From: Actinomycetes bacterium
Lineage (GTDB): Bacteria > Actinomycetota > Acidimicrobiia > IMCC26256 > PALSA-610
Direction: 5' to 3'
Assembly: GCA_025463875.1 (NCBI GenBank)
Contig: JAODBI010000031.1
Location: forward strand, 1 to 33,255
DNA: 33,255 bases
Of this stretch, positions 1 through 9,055 are shown one piece after another. The notes beneath the pieces were generated by a model. That model made no database searches, had not been told where the DNA came from, and saw nothing but the letters and a program-made list of their open reading frames with translations. The translations under genes were made by a program, and so were the position numbers. Each line of letters opens with the position of its first letter. Position 1 is the first letter of the stretch.

Positions 1-92
1 ACTTCAGCCCAACGAACTTCAGCCCAACGAACTTCAGCCCAATGAACTTCAGCCCAACGAACTTCAGCCCAACGAACTTCAGCCCAACGAAC
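1..92. repeat. Tandem repeat, 15-bp unit acttcagcccaacga, six near-perfect copies (1-90) plus a degenerate seventh; may continue left of the window
   Basis: Units at 1-15, 16-30, 31-45 (one C>T change), 46-60, 61-75, 76-90; then actcagccaagaa, which contains the stop codon of the adjacent gene. Confidence 0.97.
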
Positions 93-1211
93 TCAGCCAA
101 GAAGTGTGTTGAGGCGCTCCGTCGTCGAGATCCACTCCTCGACCATCTCGAAGATGACGTCCTTCGTCGGGCGCACCTCGTTGAGGCGGCCGACGATCTG
201 GCCGACGGGAAAGCCCGTGAGCTCCTTGTTGTTGACGCGCATGAAGCGGCGCGCTGCCTCCTGGTGGAGGATCCCCTGCAGCGGCATCGGCAGCGTGCCC
301 GGCCCTTCGGGGTTGTCGAACGCCTCGGTCCACGCGCTGCGCAACTGACGCGCGGGCTTGCCCGTGTACGCCCGTGAGCGCACCGTGTCCCGTGACGTCG
401 CCGCGAGCAGCCGCTCCATGATGACGGGACTCGTGTTGGCCTCGGCCACCGTGAGCCACTGCGATCCGGTCCACACGCCCTGGGCGCCGAGCGCGAGCGC
501 GGCGGTCATCTGCCGTCCGGTCGCGATACCGCCCGCCGCGAGCACGGGAACGTCGGGACCGACCGCGTCGACCACTTCGGGGATGAGCACCATCGTCGAG
601 ACCTCGCCGCAGTGACCACCGGCTTCGGTGCCCTGCGCGACCAGCACGTCGACCCCGATCGCCACCTGACGTTCGGCGTGCGCCTTGGCGCCCACCAGCG
701 CGCCGACGAGCAGGCCGTGCTCGTGTGCGAGGTCGACGACGTCGGGCGGGGGCGGCCCGAGCGCGTTCACGAGCATCTTCACACCCGGATGCTGCAACGA
801 CACCTCGACCTGGCCCGGCGCCTCCGCGTCGACGTTCAGACCGGCGGCCTTGATGACCCCGCCGTCGAGCTCCTCGGGCAGGGGCGGGATGTGGTGCCGG
901 TCGAGGAGCTGCTCGACAAAGTCGCGGTGCTCCTGCGGGATCATCGCGTCGAGGTTGGAGAAGTCGGCCTCGTCGCCGCCGCCCTTGCCCATGTACTTCA
1001 TGGGCATGACGATGTCGACGCCGTACGGCTTGCCGTCGACATGCTCGTCGATCCAGTTCAACTCGATCTCGAGCTCCTCGGGCGTGAACGCGAGCGCGCC
1101 CAGCACGCCGAAGCCGCCGGCGCGGCTCACCGCCGCGATGACGTCGCGACAGTGCGAGAAGGCGAAGATCGGGAATTCGATGTCGAGCCGTTCGGCGATC
1201 GGTGTACGCAC
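93..1211 (-). CDS. Nitronate monooxygenase / 2-nitropropane dioxygenase-like FMN enzyme
   Basis: Protein MRTPIAERLDIEFPIFAFSHCRDVIAAVSRAGGFGVLGA...GTEAGGHCGEVSTMVLIPEVVDAV...VLAAGGIATGRQMTAALALGAQGVWTGSQWL is typical of the NMO TIM-barrel family. Confidence 0.88.
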   Translation of the reverse strand: MRTPIAERLDIEFPIFAFSHCRDVIAAVSRAGGFGVLGALAFTPEELEIELNWIDEHVDGKPYGVDIVMPMKYMGKGGGDEADFSNLDAMIPQEHRDFVEQLLDRHHIPPLPEELDGGVIKAAGLNVDAEAPGQVEVSLQHPGVKMLVNALGPPPPDVVDLAHEHGLLVGALVGAKAHAERQVAIGVDVLVAQGTEAGGHCGEVSTMVLIPEVVDAVGPDVPVLAAGGIATGRQMTAALALGAQGVWTGSQWLTVAEANTSPVIMERLLAATSRDTVRSRAYTGKPARQLRSAWTEAFDNPEGPGTLPMPLQGILHQEAARRFMRVNNKELTGFPVGQIVGRLNEVRPTKDVIFEMVEEWISTTERLNTLLG

Positions 1212-1235
1212 GAGACCCTTCCTGGTGGGGACGCG

Positions 1236-2297
1236 CTATCGCAGCGCGGTGGCGGCATCCGTGATCGGCATCACGTTGACCGCGTCGCCAATCATGTCAG
1301 CCTGCAGTCCGTTCTTCACGAACGAGAACGAGATACCGGAGTCGGGATCCGCCCACGCGACCTGGCAGTGGGCGCCGGCGTGACCGAAGCTGCCCGGTGA
1401 GTTGTCCTTGCCGAACATCCCGTACCGGAACTGATGGAGACCGTCGTCACCCGCGAGCACGAGGCCGAGCGTCCGGTTCGCGCTCACGTTCATCAACGGG
1501 TCGGGGAAGGTGCACCGTATGTTCGTCTTCGCATCGCGCAACACGTCGGGGTCCCACACGTGATGCGGGTCGTGCAACAACGCTTGGTAGAAGCGCGCCA
1601 TCGTCGCCGCGGTCATGATCGCACCGCCACCCGGAACGCCTGCGGCGCGCACGTCGGCGTGACCGAGCGTCTTCAGGTCGAGTCCCACGGGCAACGGCGA
1701 GTCGGCGGGTGCCGCACCGAGCGGGATCAGCTCTGCGATGTCGTCTTGTTCCTCGGCCGTCAACCCGAGGAGGCGCGGGAGGCCGTTGGGAGTGCAGACG
1801 CGGGTCTCGAGGAAGTCGCGGAAGTCGACCCCGCTCAGCCGGTCGATCAGCTCCGCGAGCACCCAATGCGCGGCCAGCGCGTGGTACTCGAAGCGCGTAC
1901 CCGGTTCCCATTCGAGCGTCCATTCCGTGAAGCGCTTGACGCGGGTCACAGTGTCGCCGCCTTCGACCGGATCCATCGGCGCGTTCGGGAAGCCCGACGT
2001 GTGCAGCATCACCTGCTCGACAGTGATGCTCTCTTTGCCGTTGGTTGCGAACTCGGGGATGTAGTGGGCGACCGGCCGGCTCGGGTCGAGCAGTCGGTCG
2101 CCGATCAACAGCCACACCGCGGACGCGACGATCGGTTTCGTCGCGGAGAAGACGCAGAAGCGCGTGTCGTTCGTCGCGGCGCCGAAGGTCTCGAAGCACA
2201 CGACCTCGTTGTCGCGCGCGACCGCGACCTGGCATGCGGGAGTCGTACCGTCGTCGACGAGCTTCTGAGCCGCGGCGAGCACGGGATCGAAATTCAC
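1236..2297 (-). CDS. Serine hydrolase, class C beta-lactamase-like family
   Basis: SxxK-type motif in FSATKPIVASAVWLL; C-terminal GHAG motif; overall beta-lactamase/esterase-like layout. GTG start. Confidence 0.85.
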   Translation of the reverse strand: MNFDPVLAAAQKLVDDGTTPACQVAVARDNEVVCFETFGAATNDTRFCVFSATKPIVASAVWLLIGDRLLDPSRPVAHYIPEFATNGKESITVEQVMLHTSGFPNAPMDPVEGGDTVTRVKRFTEWTLEWEPGTRFEYHALAAHWVLAELIDRLSGVDFRDFLETRVCTPNGLPRLLGLTAEEQDDIAELIPLGAAPADSPLPVGLDLKTLGHADVRAAGVPGGGAIMTAATMARFYQALLHDPHHVWDPDVLRDAKTNIRCTFPDPLMNVSANRTLGLVLAGDDGLHQFRYGMFGKDNSPGSFGHAGAHCQVAWADPDSGISFSFVKNGLQADMIGDAVNVMPITDAATALR

Positions 2298-2351
2298 GGG
2301 TCGAGTCTCCTATGGTGCCGTCGCTTTCGTCCAGCTGCCTGGAGGTGCCCG

Positions 2352-3188
2352 GTGCCGTATCCGCTCGAGGTCGGCGGGGTCGACGACTACCGCATCAAGG
2401 TCGGCAGCATGCTGCTGACCCTCGTGGATCCCAACAAGGGCTTCGAGGTCGCCTACAACCGGTGGTACGAGCGCGACCACTTCTACGCGGGCTGCATGAT
2501 CGGGCCGTTCCTCTTCGCCGGGAGCCGCTGGGTGGCGACCCGGGCGTTGAAAGACGCGCGTTGGCCGGCCGAGGACGAGACGATCGCGTCACCGCCCGAC
2601 GCGGGTTCCTACGTCGCGATCTATTGGGTCGAGAAGGGACACCACGCGGACCACTTCGACGTGTGGGCGCGCGATCAGGTGCGCCGGCTGTACGCGGAAG
2701 GCCGCGGGTTCGCGGAACGCAAGCACACCCACACCGTCTTGTACGACCACCTCGGCGCGGCGTACCGCGACTCGGACGCCGATGCCGTCCCGATCGAGCT
2801 CGCGCTCGACCACGGCTACGACGGGCTCGTCATCGTCTGGCTCGACGGCCGGGAGGGACGCGACGCGAGCACGCTCGACGCGGATCTTGCGAAGACACAC
2901 ATGCCCGACCTACTCGCCAAATCCAACGTGGAGATCGTGAGCTCGTGGACGCCGTCGGCGGGGGAGAACGATCCCCGCGACGTGCCGATGGATCTCGGGA
3001 GCAAGGCCGGCGGTCCGGAACGTCTCTGTCAGCTGTTGTTCGTGACCGGCGCCGTGCAGGACGCGCTCCCGGCGATCCGCCGCTACACCGAAGCGATCGA
3101 GTCGGCCGATCTCGCGACGATGCGCCTGGTCGCGCCGTTCTTCCGCACCGTCGTCGGCACCGACAACTACGCGGACCAACTGTGGTAG
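2352..3188 (+). CDS. Conserved hypothetical protein (possibly EthD/dimeric alpha-beta barrel-like)
   Basis: GTG at 2352 preceded by GGAGG at 2341-2345; in-frame to the stop at 3188 (279 codons). The upstream part of ORF 1434..3188 is shadow sequence antisense to the hydrolase gene. Confidence 0.75.
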   Translation: MPYPLEVGGVDDYRIKVGSMLLTLVDPNKGFEVAYNRWYERDHFYAGCMIGPFLFAGSRWVATRALKDARWPAEDETIASPPDAGSYVAIYWVEKGHHADHFDVWARDQVRRLYAEGRGFAERKHTHTVLYDHLGAAYRDSDADAVPIELALDHGYDGLVIVWLDGREGRDASTLDADLAKTHMPDLLAKSNVEIVSSWTPSAGENDPRDVPMDLGSKAGGPERLCQLLFVTGAVQDALPAIRRYTEAIESADLATMRLVAPFFRTVVGTDNYADQLW

Positions 3189-3192
3189 CGAC

Positions 3193-3870
3193 TCAGCCCA
3201 ACTCGTTCCGGTAGCGCTCCAGGCGATTGGCGAGCTCTTTCGGTTGGCTCAGCGCGAGGAGGTGACCGCCCGGCATCTCGTCGGCGGTGATCCCCAACCG
3301 CTCCTGCGCGATGCGCCGCTGGAACGCGATCGGGAAGAAGCGGTCGTCGCGCCCGGCGAGGACCCGGATCGGGATTGGCGGCAGCGGTGTCGTCACCGCG
3401 GGCTTCGTTGCGATCGCGTTCGACTGCGGCGGTTCGCCCAGCTCGATCGCTTCCTTGCGGACCGGCTCCGGCACGTCGTGAAAGAACAACTCGTACATGT
3501 CGTCGTCATCCTTGCCGCCCGCTTCCGCGCGCGCCTGCGCCTGACCCGTGTTGCCCCACCATTCACCGAACGACTCACCCGGCACCGGAATCATCGCGTT
3601 GAGGAAGACGAGCAACTCCACATCCACGCGCTCGCACACCAAAGGCGCGCTCAACCCACCGAGCGACTGCGCGACGAGCACGACCGGCGCCCGATCGCCG
3701 ATCGTGGTGACGACGGCATCGGCGTACTCCGGGAGCCCCGCGGCGTCGTCGCCGGCGGGCAGATCGACGGCAAGCGCCTCGGCGCCGCGGCCGCGCAGCT
3801 CGTCGACGAGGAGATGCCAGTACCAGGCGCTGCCGCCGGCCCCGGGAACCAGCGCGTAGGTCGCGTTCAT
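3193..3870 (-). CDS. Alpha/beta hydrolase
   Basis: MNATYALVPGAGGSAWYWHLLVDELRGRGAEALAVDLP...VVLVAQSLGGLSAPLV: oxyanion-type start, GxSxGG nucleophile elbow, C-terminal GGH. Confidence 0.88.
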   Translation of the reverse strand: MNATYALVPGAGGSAWYWHLLVDELRGRGAEALAVDLPAGDDAAGLPEYADAVVTTIGDRAPVVLVAQSLGGLSAPLVCERVDVELLVFLNAMIPVPGESFGEWWGNTGQAQARAEAGGKDDDDMYELFFHDVPEPVRKEAIELGEPPQSNAIATKPAVTTPLPPIPIRVLAGRDDRFFPIAFQRRIAQERLGITADEMPGGHLLALSQPKELANRLERYRNELG

Positions 3871-3885
3871 ATCAACTCCGGCATG

Positions 3886-4254
3886 TCACTCGGGCACGTG
3901 CGCGACGGCTTCGACGTTGTTGCCGTCGGGGTCGCGCACGAAGCCGCCGTAGTAGTCGGGGTGGTACTCGGGCCACACCTTGGGCTCGTGCAGCACTTCG
4001 GCACCTTGCGCGACCGCGGCGGCGACGAACGCGCGCACCGCGTCGCGATCGGCGGCCCGGAACGCGATGTGTGATTGACGATTGGGGATCTCGTCGGTGC
4101 GAGGTGCGATCCAGAACGTCGGCGCGTTCGTTCCGTAGCCGATGACCGGACCGAACTCCTTGATGCGCCTGCCGCCGAGGGTTGCGAGCACCGCGTCGTA
4201 GAAACGCGCGCTCGCAACCCCGTCGTCGCATTGAATCGAGAGGTGATCGAGCAT
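3886..4254 (-). CDS. VOC family (glyoxalase/bleomycin-resistance-like) protein
   Basis: MLDHLSIQCDDGVASARFYDAVLATLG...HIAFRAADRDAVRAFVAAAVAQGA...YYGGFVRDPDGNNVEAVAH. Confidence 0.9.
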   Translation of the reverse strand: MLDHLSIQCDDGVASARFYDAVLATLGGRRIKEFGPVIGYGTNAPTFWIAPRTDEIPNRQSHIAFRAADRDAVRAFVAAAVAQGAEVLHEPKVWPEYHPDYYGGFVRDPDGNNVEAVAHVPE

Positions 4255-4278
4255 GCCGATGACGCTAGCCAGGACGCT

Positions 4279-4944
4279 TCACGGCCGGCGACCGTTCCAC
4301 GCGACGAGCCGGTCGATCGCGGACGCGTCGTCGGGCACCGGCACGACGGCCGCGAACGCGTCGGGCGTGTCGGCGTCGAGGCCCATCTGGTTGCGAACCT
4401 CGGCGAAGATCTCGGCGCGATGCTCGCCCGGAAGCCACTGATGCATCAGTCGGAGCGCGCGTTCGGCCGTCTCGTCGTCCCACGCCGGGTGTTGTCCGGT
4501 GCCCTGCGCGACGTCCCAGGTGTGCACGGTGATCTCGCTCACATAGCCCAGCAACGCATTGGCGCCACTGTCGGTCGCCCACGGCAACACGATCGTGCGC
4601 TCGAGCGCAGATTCGTCGCGCCACGCGTCGTCGGCGTCGTCGACCGCGGCGCGCCACGCCGAGGCCCAGCCGCCGTCGGCGACTGCGGTGAGCTCGCCGA
4701 CAGTCATCGGGTCGATGCCCCGGCCCATCGCCGCGACCCGCCGAACCACGCCGACGAGATGGCCGAGCAGGTCCCGCACGTCGAATTCGGCGCACGGGGT
4801 GGGGTTCGTGAGCTGTTCCGGCCGGATGGCGCCGATCACCTCGGTGGCCGTGGCCGTCGCGGCCATGAAGAGCGGGCGGGGATCGCGGTCGAGGGCGCGG
4901 GCGCCCGGGGCGGGACTGCTTTGGCCTGTCGTTTGTGTGGTCAT
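4279..4944 (-). CDS. TIGR03086-like / maleylpyruvate isomerase N-terminal (DinB-type) family protein
   Basis: LTNPTPCAEFDVRDLLGHLVGVVRR...ALLGYVSEITVHTWDVAQGTGQ; likely start MTTQTTGQ at 4944 (the ORF extends to 4974). Confidence 0.82.
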   Translation of the reverse strand: MTTQTTGQSSPAPGARALDRDPRPLFMAATATATEVIGAIRPEQLTNPTPCAEFDVRDLLGHLVGVVRRVAAMGRGIDPMTVGELTAVADGGWASAWRAAVDDADDAWRDESALERTIVLPWATDSGANALLGYVSEITVHTWDVAQGTGQHPAWDDETAERALRLMHQWLPGEHRAEIFAEVRNQMGLDADTPDAFAAVVPVPDDASAIDRLVAWNGRRP

Positions 4945-4967
4945 GGCGCCAGACTGCGCTCCCAAAG

Positions 4968-5005
4968 TGGCCACCTCCTGACCGGTTCTCCTGAGAAGAT
5001 GGCCA
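4968..5005. promoter_or_regulatory. Candidate operator: imperfect inverted repeat TGGCCAcCTcCTgA-N10-TgAGaAGaTGGCCA between divergent genes
   Basis: Arms 4968-4981 and 4992-5005 match at 11/14 positions, including a perfect TGGCCA pair; immediately upstream of a WYL regulator gene. Confidence 0.5.
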
Positions 5006-5006
5006 T

Positions 5007-5972
5007 GTGCGCGCCGATCGTCTCGTAGCCGTCCTCATGCTGTTGCAGACCCGGGGTCGGGTGACCGCGGGCGAGGTCGCGGCCGAGTTGGAGATCTCGG
5101 AACGCACCGCGCGTCGTGACCTCGACGCGCTCGCGATGGCCGGGCTGCCCGTCTATTCGCAGCCCGGACGCAACGGCGGGTGGGAGCTGCTCGGTGGGGC
5201 GCGTACCGATCTCAGCGGGCTCAACGCGGCCGAGGCTCGGGCGTTGTTCCTCGTGGCCGGTCCGTCGCCCGCGTCGCCCGAGTTGAAGGCCGCGTTGCGC
5301 AAGCTCGTGCGGGCCTTGCCCGAGCCCTTCCGGGCTGACGCCCAAGCCGCGTCGACCGCGGTGGTCGTCGATCCGAACGAGTGGGGCCGCGCGACACCTA
5401 CGCGTCCACCGCCGGAACATCTCGAGGCGTTGCAGCGGGCGGTGATCGAGGGCGAACAGGTGGAGTTGGCCTACGTCGCGCGTGATCGCACCTCGACGAC
5501 CCGCGTGATCCATCCGCTCGGGCTCGCGGCGAAGGGGAGTGTCTGGTATCTCGTCGCGCACACCGACGCCGGACTGCGGACGTTCCGCGTCGATCGCGTG
5601 ACCGCGGTCGAAGGCACAGGCGACGAAGTTGTCCGGCCCGAAGGCTTCGATCTTGCCGAGGCGTGGCGGCTGATCAGCGCCGAGGTGGATCAGCTGCGCG
5701 CGCCCGTGCGCGTGCGCGCGGCCGCGGAGATCGGTGTTGTGCAACTGTTGCGCTGGGTCTTCGACACGCGCGTCCGCGTCGGTCCGGCGCGGCCCGATGG
5801 TCGGGTCGACGTCGAGGTGTCCGGCCCGCACGTGGCGGCACTGGCCGGGATGCTCGCGGGATTCGGCGCCCGGCTGGAAGTGTTCGAGCCGACCGAGTTG
5901 CGTTCGGAATTGGTGCGCATCGGCGAGGAGTTGCGCACGCTCTACAGCGCGCGTCCGGGACTGGAGTTGTAG
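5007..5972 (+). CDS. YafY-like HTH_11/WYL-domain transcriptional regulator
   Basis: VRADRLVAVLMLLQTRGRVTAGEVAAELEISERTARRDLDALAMAGLPVYSQPGRNGGWELLGG (HTH) plus the WYL region AAKGSVWYLVAHTDAGLRTFRVDRV. Confidence 0.93.
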   Translation: MRADRLVAVLMLLQTRGRVTAGEVAAELEISERTARRDLDALAMAGLPVYSQPGRNGGWELLGGARTDLSGLNAAEARALFLVAGPSPASPELKAALRKLVRALPEPFRADAQAASTAVVVDPNEWGRATPTRPPPEHLEALQRAVIEGEQVELAYVARDRTSTTRVIHPLGLAAKGSVWYLVAHTDAGLRTFRVDRVTAVEGTGDEVVRPEGFDLAEAWRLISAEVDQLRAPVRVRAAAEIGVVQLLRWVFDTRVRVGPARPDGRVDVEVSGPHVAALAGMLAGFGARLEVFEPTELRSELVRIGEELRTLYSARPGLEL

Positions 5973-6012
5973 AGAAAGGAAGCCCGCGGCGGGTAGTCGC
6001 GAATCAGCACAT

Positions 6013-6582
6013 TCATGCGGCCGACCAGGCGGGATCGCGGCCGTAGAACGCGACGAGCTTGTCGGCGACGGGAGCGTCCGGAGCGATCACGACCTCCGGC
6101 CCGATCATGCCCTCCGCGCGCGTGAACGTGCGCGCCACCGCCGCGGCGTACGCGCGCTCGCACAGTTCGTGCTCGAGGCCCGGGGGGATGCCGGTGGCGC
6201 GGGCGAGATCACAGGTGTGGATCAGGACGTCGGTGGTCAGTGCGTCGAGCATGGTTCGCGGCGTGCTCGCTCCTCCCCCGGGCAGCTCGGTCTCCCGGTC
6301 GAGCGCGCCCTCGGCGGCCAGTGCACCGAACAACGCATCGGACGTCGCGTCCCACCGCGCCGCGGCATCGTCACGCGGGCGGGACGCGCGCACGCCGAGC
6401 GGACGGAGCAACAAGAAGTCGTGGAATCCGATGACGTGTTCGACCACGGCGCGCGCGTCCCACTCGGTGCACGGCGTCGGCATCGACCACGAATCCGGCG
6501 GTACTGCGTGCGCGACCCGGGCGAACCCGGTGCAGGCCCGGCGATGGCGCTCGACGATGTCGTCCACGGTGGGATCATTCAC
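6013..6582 (-). CDS. TIGR03086-like / maleylpyruvate isomerase N-terminal family protein (second copy)
   Basis: VPPDSWSMPTPCTEWDARAVVEHVIGFHDFLLLRPLG...MLDALTTDVLIHTCDLARATG; same motif layout as 4279-4944. Confidence 0.85.
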   Translation of the reverse strand: MNDPTVDDIVERHRRACTGFARVAHAVPPDSWSMPTPCTEWDARAVVEHVIGFHDFLLLRPLGVRASRPRDDAAARWDATSDALFGALAAEGALDRETELPGGGASTPRTMLDALTTDVLIHTCDLARATGIPPGLEHELCERAYAAAVARTFTRAEGMIGPEVVIAPDAPVADKLVAFYGRDPAWSAA

Positions 6583-6645
6583 AACTCGTCAGCAGAACTC
6601 AACCGCGTTGGACCCCGGTCGGCGCCAGGCGGTAGGACACACGGC

Positions 6646-8226
6646 GTGAACGACGACGATCTCCACAAAGCCGCATTCCTGCCCGACCTCCTGGTCGCGG
6701 CGCTCAACCGCCATCCCGATCGCCCCGCCGTCTACCTCGGCGAACAGGTGCTCACGGGCCGAGAGGTCGCCGCCCAGATGAGTTGCTACGCGCAGGCGTA
6801 CGCGGCGCAGGGGCTCACCAAGGGCAGCCCGGTGTCGATCCTCTCGCCGAACCGACCCGAGGTGCTGTTCACACTCGGGGCGAACATGGTCACGGGCTGT
6901 CGGGGCAGCGCACTGCATCCGCTCGGGTCGGTCGACGACCACGCGTACGTGATCGACGACGCGGAGATCGAGACGTTGGTGTTCGACCCGAGCTTCGCCG
7001 AACGCGCGGGGCAGTTGCAGGAGCGCTGCCCGAAGTTGCAACGATTGCTCTCGCTCGGTCCGTGCGAAGTGGGGGACGATCTCCTCGCGCTCGCCGCCAA
7101 GTTCTCGCCGCACCCGCTCGTCGCGCCGAACGTGCAGGCCGAAGACATTGCCGGGTTCGCGTACACCGGCGGTACCACCGGCAAGCCCAAGGGCGTGATG
7201 GGCACGTATCGCAGCGGCGCCACGATGACGATGATCCAGATGGCCGAGTGGGAGTGGCCGGAGGACACGCGCTTTTTGATCTGCACGCCGCTGTCGCACG
7301 CCGGTGCCGCGTTCTTCATCCCCACGCTCCTGACCGGTGGTGCCATCGTCGTGCTGCCGCACTTCGAACCCGGCCTCGTGCTCGAGACGATCGAGAAGTA
7401 CAAGATCACCGCGACGATGATCGTCCCGACGATGCTCTACGTGCTGCTCGACAGCCCGAAGCTCGACCAGACCGACGTCTCGAGCTTGAACACCGTCTAC
7501 TACGGCGCGGCGGCGTGCTCGCCGACGCGGCTACAGGAGGCGATCCGGCGGCTCGGGCCGATCTTCTTCCAGTACTACGGGCAGGCCGAGTGCCCGATGG
7601 CGATCACGTCGCTGAAGAAGGAGGACCACGACGTCGACGATCTCGATCGTCTGGCCACGTGCGGCCGGCCGACGCCGTGGGTGAAGGTGCGGCTGCTCGA
7701 CGACGACCTGAACGAGGTGAAGCGCGGCGAGCCGGGCGAGATCTGCGTGCAGGGGCCGCTCGTGATGGCGGGCTACTGGAAGAAGCCGGCCGAGACGGAA
7801 GAGGCGCTGAAGGGTGGCTGGTTGCATACCGGCGACATCGCCCGTGAGGACGAGCACGGCTTCTACACGATCGTCGATCGCAAGAAGGACATGATCGTCA
7901 GCGGCGGGTTCAACGTGTTCCCGCGGGAGATCGAGGACGTGCTGGCCCTGCATCCCGCGGTGTCGCAGTGCGCGGTGATCGGTGTGCCCGACGAGAAGTG
8001 GGGCGAGGCGGTGAAGGCGATCGTCGTATTACGGCCGGATGCAACCGTCGAACGCACGGAGTTGTCTTCAGAGCTCGTCGCGTTGGTGAAGGAACACAAG
8101 GGCGCGCACCACCAGCCCAAGTCGATCGAGTTCGCCGACGCGATCCCGTTGAGCCCGTTGGGCAAGCCCGACAAGAAAGCATTGCGAGCGCAGTACTGGG
8201 GCTCCACCGAACGACAGGTGCACTGA
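6646..8226 (+). CDS. Acyl-CoA synthetase (class I adenylate-forming enzyme)
   Basis: FAYTGGTTGKPKGVMGTY (AMP-binding), YYGQAECPMA, GWLHTGDIAREDEHGFYTIVDRKKDMIVSGGFNVFPREIE. GTG start at 6646; 527 codons. Confidence 0.93.
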   Translation: MNDDDLHKAAFLPDLLVAALNRHPDRPAVYLGEQVLTGREVAAQMSCYAQAYAAQGLTKGSPVSILSPNRPEVLFTLGANMVTGCRGSALHPLGSVDDHAYVIDDAEIETLVFDPSFAERAGQLQERCPKLQRLLSLGPCEVGDDLLALAAKFSPHPLVAPNVQAEDIAGFAYTGGTTGKPKGVMGTYRSGATMTMIQMAEWEWPEDTRFLICTPLSHAGAAFFIPTLLTGGAIVVLPHFEPGLVLETIEKYKITATMIVPTMLYVLLDSPKLDQTDVSSLNTVYYGAAACSPTRLQEAIRRLGPIFFQYYGQAECPMAITSLKKEDHDVDDLDRLATCGRPTPWVKVRLLDDDLNEVKRGEPGEICVQGPLVMAGYWKKPAETEEALKGGWLHTGDIAREDEHGFYTIVDRKKDMIVSGGFNVFPREIEDVLALHPAVSQCAVIGVPDEKWGEAVKAIVVLRPDATVERTELSSELVALVKEHKGAHHQPKSIEFADAIPLSPLGKPDKKALRAQYWGSTERQVH

Positions 8227-8997
8227 GTGCGCACCGTCTGCATCACCGGTTCGGCGGGTGGCATCGGCGCCGCCACCCGAACCCGCTTGGAGAAGGACGG
8301 CGCGCGTGTCATCGGCGTCGACGTGCGCGACGCGGAGGTGATCGCCGACCTCTCGACGCCGGCCGGTCGCGACGCGATGGTCGCGGCGGTGACCGAACAG
8401 TGCGACGGCGCACTCGACGGTCTGGTCGCGGCGGCCGGGATCATGGGCACCGAACCGCTCGTGGTTGCGATCAACTTTTTCGGTGCGATCGCGACTCTCG
8501 ACGGTCTTCGGCCGCTCCTCGCGCGCGGCACCGACGCGTCGGCAGTCGCGATCAGCTCGAACTCGACCACGACGACGCCCGGCCTCCCGTCGGCCCTCGT
8601 CGACGCGATCCTGGCGGCCGACGAGTCCGCGGCGCTCGCGGCGACGGCTGACGCGCCGGGCGTGTTCGCGTACCCCGCATCGAAGCTCGCGCTCGCCCGC
8701 TACGTGCGTCATCACGCACCCACCGCGGATTGGATCGGCGCGGGCATCCGACTGAACGCGATCGCGCCGGGCGTCATCGAGACGCCGATGACGAAGAACG
8801 ACCTGGAGTTCATCTTCAGCATCCCCGACGTGTTCCCCGTGCCGATCGGTCGGCCCGGCCGCCCCGAGGAGATCGCGAGCCTGCTGACGTATCTGCTGTC
8901 GCCGGACGCGAGTTTCTTCTGCGGCTCGGTCGTGTTCTCCGACGGAGGAACCGATGCCGCGGTGCGACCCGACGACTTCCCGACCCCCCGCAGCTGA
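8227..8997 (+). CDS. Short-chain dehydrogenase/reductase (SDR)
   Basis: VRTVCITGSAGGIGAATRTRLEKDGARVIGVDVRDAEV; YPASKLALARYVR; INAIAPGVIETPM-like segment. GTG start directly abuts the upstream stop codon. Confidence 0.92.
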   Translation: MRTVCITGSAGGIGAATRTRLEKDGARVIGVDVRDAEVIADLSTPAGRDAMVAAVTEQCDGALDGLVAAAGIMGTEPLVVAINFFGAIATLDGLRPLLARGTDASAVAISSNSTTTTPGLPSALVDAILAADESAALAATADAPGVFAYPASKLALARYVRHHAPTADWIGAGIRLNAIAPGVIETPMTKNDLEFIFSIPDVFPVPIGRPGRPEEIASLLTYLLSPDASFFCGSVVFSDGGTDAAVRPDDFPTPRS

Positions 8998-9055
8998 CGC
9001 GCAGAAAACTTGAGAACGATGGGCGTGACGAGCAGCCGGCACGGCGTGACAGGAT

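Noticed and set aside
1-95. CRISPR array
   Set aside because: The repeats are directly contiguous 15-mers with no spacers, and no cas genes are present.
1434-2351. N-terminal extension of the 584-aa plus ORF 1434..3188
   Set aside because: Antisense to the beta-lactamase-like gene; a better GTG start with a GGAGG ribosome site exists at 2352.
5734-6645. N-terminal extension of the 830-aa ORF 5734..8226
   Set aside because: Overlaps the WYL gene out of frame and the TIGR03086-like gene antisense; the synthetase starts naturally at GTG 6646.
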